DNA of 64,000 bases from Actinomadura chibensis NBRC 106107. Its GTDB lineage: Bacteria; Actinomycetota; Actinomycetes; Streptosporangiales; Streptosporangiaceae. The stretch covers positions 1 through 64,000 of the forward strand of contig NZ_BCQP01000060.1 in the NCBI RefSeq assembly GCF_001552135.1, read 5' to 3'. Every line of letters starts with the position of its first letter. Positions within the stretch are counted from its first letter, which is position 1. The translations under genes were made by a program, and so were the position numbers. Of this stretch, positions 53,153 through 62,070 are shown one piece after another. The notes beneath the pieces are model-generated. The model did not search any database. It saw only the letters and a list, made by a program, of their open reading frames with translations, and had not been told where the DNA came from.

Positions 53153-53932
53153 TCAGAGCTGGCGGAGGGCGCCCCCGTCGACCGCCCATTCGGCGCCCGT
53201 CACCTGGACAGCGAGCGGCGACAGCAGGTAGGCGATGACGCGGGCGACGTCGTCGGCGGTGCCGAGGCGGCCGGTCGGCAGGTCGCGCACGGTGCCGACG
53301 AAATGGTCGATGGCCTGCTCGACCGGTGTGCCGTAGCGCTCGGCGAGCTGGTCGGCGAAGCCGCCCGGCTCGTCCCAGAGCCGCGTCCGGGTCGGGCCGG
53401 GCGTGACGATCATGGAGCGGACGCCGTGCGCGCCGTACTCCCCGGCGAGCGACTTCGACATCGAGAGCAGCGCCGTCTTGGCCGCCGCGTAGTCGACGAG
53501 CGACGCGTCCGGGAAGCGGGCCGCCTCGCTGGCGACGTGCACCAGGCCGCCGCCACCACGGGCGAGCAGTTCGGGGATCGCGGCGCGGCTCATCCGGACG
53601 GCGGAGTACAGGTTGAGCTCGAACGTGTCCCGCCAGTCGGCGTCGGTCACGTCCAGGAACCCGGACCGCGTCGTCACTCCCCCGGCGTTGTTGACCAGGC
53701 CGTCGAGCCGTCCGTAGCGCTCGATCGCGGTACGGACGGCCGTCCGCGCCGCGTCCGGGTCGGTCACGTCGGCGGCGAGGCCGGAGACCCGGTCGCCGGA
53801 GTCCGGCGGGGCCGTGCGCGCGACGCCGAGGACGCTCGCGCCCTCCTCGGCCAGCACCCGCGCGGTGGCCGCGCCGATCCCGGCGGAGGCGCCGGTGACG
53901 ATGAAGACCCTTCCGGTCAGCCGCAGGTCCAT
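53153..53932 (-). CDS. SDR-family oxidoreductase
   Basis: A 259-residue short-chain dehydrogenase. It has TGASAGIGAAT near the N-terminus (residues 13-23), NNAGG, a Ser in the HVASEAA strand and YAAAK for the catalytic Tyr/Lys. It starts 7 bases after the MmyB-type regulator on the same strand, so the regulator probably controls it. The substrate is unknown. Confidence 0.92.
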   Translation of the reverse strand: MDLRLTGRVFIVTGASAGIGAATARVLAEEGASVLGVARTAPPDSGDRVSGLAADVTDPDAARTAVRTAIERYGRLDGLVNNAGGVTTRSGFLDVTDADWRDTFELNLYSAVRMSRAAIPELLARGGGGLVHVASEAARFPDASLVDYAAAKTALLSMSKSLAGEYGAHGVRSMIVTPGPTRTRLWDEPGGFADQLAERYGTPVEQAIDHFVGTVRDLPTGRLGTADDVARVIAYLLSPLAVQVTGAEWAVDGGALRQL

Positions 53933-53939
53933 CCTCGCC

Positions 53940-54830
53940 TCACCCGGCGTGCGCGCGCCGCGCGGGCTGAGAGGGTTCGGCGACCTTGGCGCGGAGGAGG
54001 CGGAGGGCGGCCTCGGACGGCGACCCCGGCGCCGCGCTGTACATGAGGATCCGGTGGCCCGAGTCGTCCGGCAGGTGCAGCGCCTCGAACTGGAGTGTCA
54101 GCTCGCCGACCTCGGGGTGGCGGAAGTGCTTGGTGCCCGACGCGCAGGTCGCCACCGGGTGCTTCGACCACAGCGACGCGAACTCGGGGCTGCGCATCGA
54201 CAGCTCCCCGACCAGCTCGGCGAGGTCGCGGTCGTCGGGGAAGCGTCCGGCCACCAGGCGCAGCGACGCGATCGCGCGCGTGGCCTCCTCCTGCCAGTGG
54301 ACGTGCAGGTCGCGGTAGTGGGCGTCCAGGAACAGCATGCGGGTGAGGTTCGGCCGCTCGGCCGGACGGTCCGGCGCGCCGGCCGCGTAGTGCCCGGCCA
54401 GCAGGAGGTGCCCGAGCGTGTTCCAGGCGAGCACCTCGGTGCGCCGTCCGAGGACGACCGCCGGGACGTCGCCCAGGGCGCCGATGAGCTGCCGCGTCCC
54501 CGGCCGGGCCGCCGCGGGACGGGACGGGCGCCGCCGCCTCCCCGGCGCTGGCCGCGCCAGGTCGTGCAGGTGGGCGCGCTCGTCGGCGTCCAGGCCCAGC
54601 GCCCGCGCCAGGGCGTCGATCACGGTCGGGGACGCGTTGGCGCTGTGCCCCTGTTCAAGGCGCGCGTAGTAGGTGGCGCTGACCCCGGCGAGCTGGGCGA
54701 GCTCCTCCCGGCGCAGGCCGGGGACGCGGCGGGCGCCGTAGGAGACGACGCCGACGTCGCCGGGTTTGAGGGCGGCCCGGCGGCTGCGCAGGAATTCGCC
54801 GAGCGGGGTCCGCTGTTCGCTGTCGGCCAT
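53940..54830 (-). CDS. MmyB-type helix-turn-helix regulator
   Basis: A 296-residue XRE regulator with an MmyB-like ligand domain. The helix-turn-helix reads VPGLRREELAQLAGVSATYY, then ARLEQGHS. The C-terminal domain has VLAWNTLGHLLLA and the final HPEVGELTLQFEAL and LMYSAAPGS lines. It is transcribed with the SDR gene and divergent from the MFS gene. Members of this family commonly repress such neighbours. Confidence 0.92.
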   Translation of the reverse strand: MADSEQRTPLGEFLRSRRAALKPGDVGVVSYGARRVPGLRREELAQLAGVSATYYARLEQGHSANASPTVIDALARALGLDADERAHLHDLARPAPGRRRRPSRPAAARPGTRQLIGALGDVPAVVLGRRTEVLAWNTLGHLLLAGHYAAGAPDRPAERPNLTRMLFLDAHYRDLHVHWQEEATRAIASLRLVAGRFPDDRDLAELVGELSMRSPEFASLWSKHPVATCASGTKHFRHPEVGELTLQFEALHLPDDSGHRILMYSAAPGSPSEAALRLLRAKVAEPSQPARRAHAG

Positions 54831-54962
54831 GAATTCACAGTAGGCGGGGCCGGGACGTCCAGCCTCACCCTGCCAGTGCTTGGTTCGCTGGTTTCTGGAT
54901 GGCGGCCGCGGCCGTCCTTAACGTCTCCGGTCAACCGCTCTCGGATACGGAGGAACAGCCGC

Positions 54963-56435
54963 ATGACCAGCACCGACCAGCACCGGATGACGCGCGCGCA
55001 ACGGGCCGTCCTGCTCGTTCTGCTCAGCGCGGGTTTCACCCTCGCGGTGGACTTCTCCATTCTCAACGTCGCCCTCCCCGATATCGGCGCGGGCGTCGGA
55101 CTCGGCCTCGCGAACCTGCAATGGGTCGCGACCGTGTTCGCCCTTTGCGCCGCCGGATTCACCCTTCTGTTCGGACGGATCGGCGACCTGTTCGGCCGCC
55201 GCCGCGTGTTCCTCGCGGGAATGGCGGTGCTCGGCGTCGCGTCCCTGGTCGGCGGGCTCGCCGAGTCCCCGGAACTGCTGCTGCCCGCGCGGGCCGCGCA
55301 GGGCCTCGCCACCGCCGCCGTGACGCCGACCGCCGTCTCGCTGCTGACGACGTCGTTCCCGGCCGGTCCGCTGCGCGACCGGGCGCTCGGGCTGAACGGC
55401 GCGCTGATGGCGGCCGGGTTCACGACGGGCGCGATCCTCGGCGGCGTGCTGACCGACCGGCTGAGCTGGCGGTGGGCGTTCTTCGTCAACGTGCCGGTCG
55501 CCGTCGCGGTGCTCGTCGTGGCGCCGCTGGTGCTGGCGGAGAGCAGGCCGTCCCGGCGGCCGAGGCTGGACCTCCTCGGCGCCCTCACCGTCACGCTCGG
55601 GCTCCTCGCGGTCGTGTACGGGCTGACCAGGGCGGGTGAGACGTCCTGGAGCGACCCCTTGGTGCCGTCCGCGCTGCTCCTCGGGCTGGTGCTGCTGGCG
55701 GTGTTCTGGCTGGTGGAGAAGCGCGTCGCCGCGCCCCTCGTGCCGGTGCCGATCCTGCGGCGGCGCGGCGTCGCGTGGGGGAACGCCGCCGGGCTGCTCG
55801 CCTTCGCGACCGAGACGTCGCTCGTGTTCCTGCTCACCCTCTACATGCAGAAGGTGCTCGGGTTCTCGCCGCTGTCGGCCGGGCTGTCGTTCGCCGTCCT
55901 CGGGCTCGGGACGGTCCTCGGCGGGACGCTCGCGCCCAGGGTCATCGCGCGGGCCGGCACCCGGCGGACGCTCGTGCTCGGCTTCGCCGCCCAGGCCGCC
56001 GCGACCCTGCCGCTCGTGCTGCTCGGCCCCGGCGCCGGGTGGATGGCGCTGCTGCTCGTGGCGACCTTCGCGGGCGGCACGGCCAATCTGGTGGCGATCG
56101 TCGGGTTCATGGTCACCGCGACGTCCGGGCTGCCGGACGGGGAGCAGGGCCTCGCGGGCGGGCTCGCGACGATGAGCCAGCAGATCGGCATCACGCTCGG
56201 CATCCCGGTCATGAGCTCGGTCGTCGCGGCGCGCGTGCACGCCCTCGGCGGGACGGAGACCGGGTCCGCCGTGCTGAGCGGCGTCCGGCTGGCGATCCTC
56301 GCCAACGCGCTGGTCTGCGTCGCCGCGGGCGTCCTCGTCGCCGCGTTCCTGCGGCGGCCGCGCCCGGACGCGCCGGTACGCGGATCCGGGGGCAAAGGTT
56401 TCGCTGCGAGCGGGCAAGCGTTCGGCGATCACTGA
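54963..56435 (+). CDS. MFS transporter (DHA2 drug exporter type)
   Basis: A 490-residue transporter with about 14 hydrophobic segments. The DHA2 motifs are present: GRIGDLFGRRRVFLAG (motif A) and LGGVLTDRLSWRWAFFVNVP (motif C region). It is likely a proton-driven drug or metabolite exporter. GAGGAACAGCCGC precedes the ATG. The MmyB regulator is divergent, and the amidohydrolase gene follows 32 bases later. Confidence 0.93.
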   Translation: MTSTDQHRMTRAQRAVLLVLLSAGFTLAVDFSILNVALPDIGAGVGLGLANLQWVATVFALCAAGFTLLFGRIGDLFGRRRVFLAGMAVLGVASLVGGLAESPELLLPARAAQGLATAAVTPTAVSLLTTSFPAGPLRDRALGLNGALMAAGFTTGAILGGVLTDRLSWRWAFFVNVPVAVAVLVVAPLVLAESRPSRRPRLDLLGALTVTLGLLAVVYGLTRAGETSWSDPLVPSALLLGLVLLAVFWLVEKRVAAPLVPVPILRRRGVAWGNAAGLLAFATETSLVFLLTLYMQKVLGFSPLSAGLSFAVLGLGTVLGGTLAPRVIARAGTRRTLVLGFAAQAAATLPLVLLGPGAGWMALLLVATFAGGTANLVAIVGFMVTATSGLPDGEQGLAGGLATMSQQIGITLGIPVMSSVVAARVHALGGTETGSAVLSGVRLAILANALVCVAAGVLVAAFLRRPRPDAPVRGSGGKGFAASGQAFGDH

Positions 56436-56467
56436 TCCAGTGGACGCCGCGCGGGCACCGTCCGGTG

Positions 56468-57793
56468 ATGAGCGAGCGGCGTCCGGACGGCCGGATCGTG
56501 CTCCGCGACGTGCGGATCTTCGACGGGGTGCGCGACCGCGCCGAGCCCGGCCACGTGGTCGTCGAGGGAACCAAGATCAAGCGGGTGGCCGACCGGCCGG
56601 AGGCGGACGTCCCCGCCGGAGCGACGGAGATCGACGGCGGCGGGCGGACGCTCATCCCGGGGCTCAGCGACGCGCACGCCCACGTCCTGCTGGCCGGTGC
56701 CACGCAGGCCGAGCTGATGCTCGGCGGCGCGGGCGTCGGGTACCTGAAGGGCGCCGCCGAGGCCGAGGCGATGCTGATGCGCGGGTTCACCACCGTCCGG
56801 GACATGGCGGGCGACACCGGCGACCTCAAGCGGATGATCGACGCGGGCCTGCTGCCCGGCCCGCGGATCTACCCGAGCCAGGCGGGGCTGTCGCAGACCG
56901 GCGGGCACGGCGACTTCGGCATGGTCTACGACGTCCCGACCGTCCTCGGCGGGACTCCGGCGCGGGCGGAGCGGCTCGGGCTGATGCGGATCGCCGACGG
57001 GACGGCGCAGGTGCTCGCGGGCGTGCGCGAGCAGCTCAGGAAGGGCGCGTCGCAGATCAAGATGATGGCGGGCGGCGGGGTCGCGTCCGCCTACGACCAC
57101 CTCGACGTCCTCCAGTACACCCCGGACGAGCTGCGCGCCGGGGTGCGGGCCGCGTCCGACTGGGGCACCTACGTCGCGGTGCACGTCTACACCGGCGCGG
57201 GGATCCGGCGGGCGGTCGAGGCGGGCGTCCGGGTGATCGAGCACGGCCACCTCGCCGCGGAGGACGACCTCAGGTTCATGGCCGACCGCGGCGTGTGGCT
57301 CTGCACCCAGCCGTTCGCCGAGGACGACCACGAGTACGCCGACCCGGCCTCGGCGGCGAAGAACCGGGAGGTGTGCCGGGGCGTGGAGCGCGTCTTCGGC
57401 TGGGCCCTGAAGCACGGCGTGCGGCTCGCCTTCGGCACCGACCTCATGCTGGACCCGGCGAAGAGCACCGTGCAGAGCGAGATGGTCGCGCGGCTGGCCG
57501 GGCTGGCCGGCGGTCCGGTGGCGGGGCTGCGGATGGCGACGTCCGGGAACGCCGAGCTGTTCCGCGAGTCCGGCGCCCGGGACCCGTACCAGATCCCGAC
57601 CGCCGCCGACGTCGCCGCCTACGGCGACGCACCGCACCTCGCCCGGCTGGGCGTCGTCGCGGAGGGCGCCTGGGCCGACCTCCTCCTGGTCGACGGCGAT
57701 CCGACCAAGGACTTGACCGTCCTAGCCGACCCTGACGCCAACCTCAAGGTCATCATCAAGGACGGCCGGATCTACAAGAACACCTTGGCTTAG
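56468..57793 (+). CDS. metal-dependent amidohydrolase
   Basis: A 441-residue amidohydrolase of the imidazolonepropionase/prolidase-like group. The HxH metal motif is His70/His72 in SDAHAHVL. Later there are QIKMMAGGGV (a Lys ligand strand), VIEHGHL and FGTDLM (metal Asp). The substrate is unknown. It lies behind the MFS gene and could share its promoter. A GTG 3 bases earlier is an alternative start. Confidence 0.9.
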   Translation: MSERRPDGRIVLRDVRIFDGVRDRAEPGHVVVEGTKIKRVADRPEADVPAGATEIDGGGRTLIPGLSDAHAHVLLAGATQAELMLGGAGVGYLKGAAEAEAMLMRGFTTVRDMAGDTGDLKRMIDAGLLPGPRIYPSQAGLSQTGGHGDFGMVYDVPTVLGGTPARAERLGLMRIADGTAQVLAGVREQLRKGASQIKMMAGGGVASAYDHLDVLQYTPDELRAGVRAASDWGTYVAVHVYTGAGIRRAVEAGVRVIEHGHLAAEDDLRFMADRGVWLCTQPFAEDDHEYADPASAAKNREVCRGVERVFGWALKHGVRLAFGTDLMLDPAKSTVQSEMVARLAGLAGGPVAGLRMATSGNAELFRESGARDPYQIPTAADVAAYGDAPHLARLGVVAEGAWADLLLVDGDPTKDLTVLADPDANLKVIIKDGRIYKNTLA

Positions 57794-57811
57794 GCGTCCG
57801 CCCGCTCTCGA

Positions 57812-59326
57812 TCAGGTGTTGAGCGAGGACGAACGGCGGCCGCGGCCGGGCTTGCGCTTGGCCGCGTCGTGCGAGTTCCGAGGACGTCCGCCCTGCACGG
57901 CCGCCGGCCGCTTCCGCGAACGCCCGTCATCGCGCTTGGCGTCCCGAACGTCGTCGCGCCGGGCCGCCGAAGCGGGCTTGCGGGCGGTGTCGGCGGGAGC
58001 GGGACGGGACGGTGCGCGCGCCCCGGTGATGCGCGTCAGCTCGGGGTCGCCCGGACCGACGTCCGCCGAGCGCGGCCTGATCCCGGCCTTCGCCATCAGG
58101 TCCTTCACCTCGCGGCGCTGGTCGGGCAGGACGAGCGTGACCACGGTCCCGGTCCGGCCCGCGCGGGCGGTGCGGCCGCCCCGGTGGAGGTAGTCCTTGT
58201 GGTCGGCGGGCGGGTCGATGTTGACGACGAGGTCGAGGTCGTCGATGTGGATCCCGCGGGCGGCGACGTTGGTGGCGACCAGCACGGTGACGTCCCCGGC
58301 GTGGAAGCCGTCCAGCGCCCGGTTGCGCTGCGACTGGGTCTTGCCGCCGTGCAGCGCGGCGGCGCGGACGCCGCGCGAGGTGAGCTTGCGGACGAGCCGG
58401 TCCGCCGCGTACTTCTTGCCGACGAACATGATCACGCGCTCGTCGCGGGCGGCGATGTGCACGGTGGTCTCGTGCTTGTCGGCGTCCGTGACGTGCAGCA
58501 GGTGGTGCTCCATCGTGCCGACCGCCCCGGCGGGCGGGTCGACGGAGTGGGTCACCGGGTCGCTGAGGAACCGGCGGACGAGCGTGTCGACGTTCCGGTC
58601 CAGCGTCGCGGAGAACAGCATCCGCTGCCCGCCGCCCGGCGTCTGCTCCAGAAGCCGGGTGACCTGCGGCAGGAAGCCCATGTCGGTCATCTGGTCGGCC
58701 TCGTCCAGGACGGTCGTGCGGACCCGGTCGAGGCGGCAGTCGCCGCGCTCGATGAGGTCGGCGAGGCGTCCGGGGGTGGCGATCAGGACGTCGGCGCCGC
58801 GGGCGAGGGCGTTCGCCTGCCGGACGAGCGACATGCCGCCGACCACGGTCGCGACCCGCAGGCCGACGGCGTCGGCGTACGGCGCGAGCGCGCCCGCGAC
58901 CTGCTGCGCGAGCTCGCGGGTGGGGACGAGGACGAGCGCGAGCGGCGCGCGGGGCTCGGCGCGGTGCCCGGCGGTGCGGGCGAGCAGGGCGAGGCCGAAG
59001 GCGAGGGTCTTGCCGGAGCCGGTGCGGCCGCGGCCGAGGACGTCCCGTCCGGCGAGCGCGTTCGGCAGCGCCGCCGCCTGGATCGGGAACGGGGACGTCA
59101 CGCCCTGCCGGGCCAGCTCGGCGTGGAGCGGCGCGGGCATCCGCAGGTCGGCGAACGACGCGGCGGGCGGGAGCGACGCGGCGGCCGGGCCGGACGCGGA
59201 GGACGCGGCGGCCGGGTGGGCCGGGCGGGCGGCGTCGGCGCGGGGACGCGCGGGACGGCGGCGGCCGGGACGCTGGCGCGGCGCGGACGAGCGTTTTCGG
59301 GAGGTCTGCCGGGAGTCGTCGGGCAT
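57812..59326 (-). CDS. DEAD-box RNA helicase
   Basis: A 504-residue DEAD-box helicase. It has RTGSGKT (101-107), PTRELAQQ, LDEADQM, FSATL, and the C-terminal HRGGRTARAGRTG. The N-terminus is rich in Arg/Pro/Ala, and a basic tail follows residue 440. These RhlE-like helicases unwind RNA, often in the cold. It is on the same strand downstream of the cold-shock protein gene. The ATG at 59326 has AGGAAGG 10 nt upstream. Confidence 0.93.
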   Translation of the reverse strand: MPDDSRQTSRKRSSAPRQRPGRRRPARPRADAARPAHPAAASSASGPAAASLPPAASFADLRMPAPLHAELARQGVTSPFPIQAAALPNALAGRDVLGRGRTGSGKTLAFGLALLARTAGHRAEPRAPLALVLVPTRELAQQVAGALAPYADAVGLRVATVVGGMSLVRQANALARGADVLIATPGRLADLIERGDCRLDRVRTTVLDEADQMTDMGFLPQVTRLLEQTPGGGQRMLFSATLDRNVDTLVRRFLSDPVTHSVDPPAGAVGTMEHHLLHVTDADKHETTVHIAARDERVIMFVGKKYAADRLVRKLTSRGVRAAALHGGKTQSQRNRALDGFHAGDVTVLVATNVAARGIHIDDLDLVVNIDPPADHKDYLHRGGRTARAGRTGTVVTLVLPDQRREVKDLMAKAGIRPRSADVGPGDPELTRITGARAPSRPAPADTARKPASAARRDDVRDAKRDDGRSRKRPAAVQGGRPRNSHDAAKRKPGRGRRSSSLNT

Positions 59327-59550
59327 GGTGGTCGAGCCTTCCTCGAAGCGGCGCGTGTCGAGGAAGTGCTCCGCCGCCGCCACGAACGGGGCGCGCAGGG
59401 TTCTCAAGAACGAACCGGATGCCGGCCGGCGGAACAGAGGCCGCGGGCCGTGCTGGAAATCTGGACGGGCGGCACGCGGGGCGGACGGCGCCGAGGTGCC
59501 GTCCGCCGCGCGGCCTTCACGATCAAGCGTGCGCGATCACAAGGGGGTGA

Positions 59551-59754
59551 TCAGGAGGGGACGATGTTCTCCGCCTGCGGGCCCTTCTGGCCCTGGGTGA
59601 TGTCGAACGTCACCTTCTGGCCCTCCTGGAGCTCGCGGAAGCCCTGCGTCGCGATGTTGGAGTAGTGGGCGAAGACGTCGGCGCCGCCGCCGTCCTGCTC
59701 GATGAAGCCGAAGCCCTTTTCGGAATTGAACCACTTGACCGTACCGGTGGCCAT
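59551..59754 (-). CDS. cspA: cold-shock protein (CspA family)
   Basis: A 67-residue cold-shock domain protein with RNP1 GFGFIE and RNP2 VFAHYS, starting MATGTVKWFNSEKGFG. It binds single-stranded RNA or DNA. An AAGGAG site 6 nt upstream supports the ATG. The long leader carries a terminator-like hairpin at 59837-59874. Confidence 0.96.
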   Translation of the reverse strand: MATGTVKWFNSEKGFGFIEQDGGGADVFAHYSNIATQGFRELQEGQKVTFDITQGQKGPQAENIVPS

Positions 59755-59836
59755 GTCGTCTCCTTCTGGTCGGTCCCGCTCGCACACCGTGTGCGGGCGA
59801 GCACGCCGCGATGGCCCATCCGGAAGATCCAGAACA

Positions 59837-59874
59837 ACAAAAAATGCGCCTGAGGTCAGATCCGACAGGCGCAT
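59837..59874 (-). terminator. terminator-like hairpin in the csp leader
   Basis: On the minus strand a 9-base stem ATGCGCCTG / CAGGCGCAT with a 13-base loop is followed by a T run of at least five. It lies about 85 bases upstream of the csp start. No minus-strand gene ends just before it, so it may act as an attenuator. Confidence 0.65.
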
Positions 59875-60019
59875 GAACATGTCTATGGGAACCGCAACTC
59901 CCGCACGGTACCACACGGGGCGGGATCCGGACGGCGGCCGGGTCGCGACACGAGATCGATTCGGCGTCAACTGCCGGGGTGACCCTACGCGGCTCCCGTC
60001 CACGGCGCATACTGCGGTT

Positions 60020-60247
60020 ATGAATTCCTCCCGTCCCACCCGGCGGCGGCACCTGCCGACCAGCCCTTTCCCGCCTCCGTCCGCCGCTCCGCCCGTGCAG
60101 CAGTTCGAGCCGAGCGACCAGGTCACCCACGACAAGTACGGCCTCGGACGCGTCGTCGAGGTCGAGCCGGGCGGCGCCGTCGTCGTCGATTTCGGATCCG
60201 GCAAGGTGCGGATTCCCGCCCCGTACGCGAAGCTCTTCAAACTCTGA
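60020..60247 (+). CDS. small tudor-like protein
   Basis: A 75-residue protein. After a Pro/Arg-rich N-terminus, the last 50 residues (VQQFEPSDQVTHDKYGLGRV then VEVEPGGAVVVDFGSGKVRI) resemble the small SH3/tudor-like C-terminal domain of UvrD-type helicases. It is common in actinomycetes as a stand-alone protein. Its function is unknown. Confidence 0.75.
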   Translation: MNSSRPTRRRHLPTSPFPPPSAAPPVQQFEPSDQVTHDKYGLGRVVEVEPGGAVVVDFGSGKVRIPAPYAKLFKL

Positions 60248-60366
60248 CAGCGATGCCCGGCCCGCACGGAACGCCGGGGAAACCCCGGAATCGGGGCCCG
60301 TCCCGGAGAAATGGCCTGATGTTCCCCTACCGGCCGGGCACGGTTCACCGACCGAGAGTCACACGG

Positions 60367-60407
60367 CCGCCGGTTCACCGGCGGTTGGTTCGACGGCCGT
60401 CGATTTT
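60367..60407. terminator. hairpin pair between convergent genes
   Basis: CCGCCGGTTCACCGGCGG (60367-60384), then the palindrome CGACGGCCGTCG (60391-60402) followed by ATTTT. They lie between the 3' ends of the tudor-like (+) and GAF (-) genes. Confidence 0.55.
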
Positions 60408-60448
60408 ACGGCCGACAGTTCCCAAAATGTCGTTCCGCAGCCGTGATA

Positions 60449-61114
60449 TCACCCGCCGTGATCCCCGCCCGGCGGCGTCACGTTCGCGTGGACGGTGGCG
60501 GGCGGCGGGACGATCCGCGCCTCAGCGGGCTCGTCCGGCCGAGAGGCCGCCCGCCGGTCCTCCGCGAGCTGGACGAGACGGGCCGCGGTGTCGGCGAACA
60601 GCAGCAGATGGCGCGCGGCGGCCGGGCTGAACGGCCCCGCGCCCGGCCGGCCGAGGACGGCGAGCACCCCGCGCGTCGCCTCCCCGGTGTCCAGGGGCAG
60701 GATCAGGATCGGTCCGGGCGGCAGCTCGGTGAGCGTCTGGTCGGCGGCGATCCGCGCGGACAGCGCCCGCCGCGAGCTGAACGCCCGGCCGAGCATGGAC
60801 CGGCCGCGCCGCACCGTCAGCCCGCGCAGCCGGTCGCCGCCCTCGCCGACCGCGACGGCGATCCGCAGGGTGTTGGCGTCCTCGGCGGGCAGCGCGACGA
60901 ACGCCAGCGGGACGTCCGCCATGGCGCGGGCGCGCTCGGCCACGAGGGTCAGCAGGCCGGTCAGCGAAGCCCCGTCCAGGACGGCCTTCATCAGGTCGAA
61001 CGAGGCGGCCAGCCGCCGCGCGTCGGCCGCGCTCCCGGAAGCGCCGCCGGACGTGTTGGGCGGACCCCACAGGGTCACCGGAAGATCGTCGCCGGTCATG
61101 TCGTCATCCCGCAT
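60449..61114 (-). CDS. GAF-domain protein
   Basis: A 221-residue protein that is almost entirely one GAF-like domain (FDLMKAVLDGASLTGLLTLV, LAFVALPAEDANTLRIAVAV, PILILPLDTGEATRGVLAVL). There is no ANTAR or output domain in the C-terminal tail. It probably acts as a sensory partner. The start may be at 61114 or 15 bases further in, at 61099. It is divergent from the ATPase-like gene. Confidence 0.8.
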   Translation of the reverse strand: MRDDDMTGDDLPVTLWGPPNTSGGASGSAADARRLAASFDLMKAVLDGASLTGLLTLVAERARAMADVPLAFVALPAEDANTLRIAVAVGEGGDRLRGLTVRRGRSMLGRAFSSRRALSARIAADQTLTELPPGPILILPLDTGEATRGVLAVLGRPGAGPFSPAAARHLLLFADTAARLVQLAEDRRAASRPDEPAEARIVPPPATVHANVTPPGGDHGG

Positions 61115-61524
61115 TCCCCCTCGTGACCCCGCCGCCCGGGACGGATCGGCGTGTCGGCGGCGGGGCGCCGGACCCGACCGGCCCGAGGAGGACCGAGCGT
61201 CGAGAAACCAGGGGACGCGTGCTTGGCCGCCCGCATCGAGAAACCCTCGTCGGCCCCGAGTGTACGCCCGGAATCCCAGGGGGGAGGGCCGCGCCGCGTC
61301 CCGTGACGTACACTCGCGATGCCGAGTCCGTTCCCCGCGCGGGCCGCTCTGCCGGCGCCGTCCCCGGCGACACCGGAAACCGGTCCACGACGATCGGAAC
61401 GGGCCCGCATGGCCCGGTGCACATAGGGAACCAACGCGGCAGTACGGCTGAACCGCGCCTGGTCCGTGAGATCGGCACTGTGGCCCGTCCCCGGTCCAGG
61501 CTTGTTTCTTGATCGGAGTGCCCA

Positions 61525-61983
61525 GTGACCACCGCGTCCGCACAGCATGACGCCGAAGACGACCAGGGGCCGGTCCTGCGCATCGGCCGATGGCAGTTGC
61601 CGGCCGGTCGGGCGGCGACCGCGCAGGCCCGCCGGACGGTCCACGGCGCCCTGCGCAGATGGGGCCTCGGCCCGGCGGCGGGCGACCTCACCGACCACAT
61701 GACGGCGGTCGTCCAGGAGTTCCTGGCCCGCACCGCCACCCGGGCCCGCGAGCCGATCCACCTGCGGCTGGAGCTGCGGGCGTCGGCGCGGCTGCTGCTC
61801 GGTGAGATCTACAACGCGTTCCCCACCCCGCTGGAGTCGGCGCACCGCGCGCTCGACCGGGGCTGCCCGGGACGCGGCATCGTCGCCCTCACCTACGGGC
61901 GGCGGCCCGCCCGCGACGGCCGCTGGTACATCCATTCCTTCACCTGGTGGCAGCAGCCGGAGGCGGCCTCCGCCGACCAGTAG
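61525..61983 (+). CDS. HATPase-like anti-sigma-type protein
   Basis: A 152-residue protein with a GTG start. The DLTDHMTAVVQEFLARTATR segment and the strand EPIHLRLELRASARLLLGEI suggest the small HATPase_c_2 fold of RsbW-like regulators. The N box and glycine boxes are not clear, so ATP binding is uncertain. It lies upstream of the SpoIIE phosphatase on the same strand. Confidence 0.55.
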   Translation: MTTASAQHDAEDDQGPVLRIGRWQLPAGRAATAQARRTVHGALRRWGLGPAAGDLTDHMTAVVQEFLARTATRAREPIHLRLELRASARLLLGEIYNAFPTPLESAHRALDRGCPGRGIVALTYGRRPARDGRWYIHSFTWWQQPEAASADQ

Positions 61984-62070
61984 CCGCCCGCTCCGGACCG
62001 GGCGCGGGGCCCGGAGTGTCCGGGGTGAAACGGCGGGAATGGGCCTGGTGTCCGCTCCAGGGGGGTGAGG

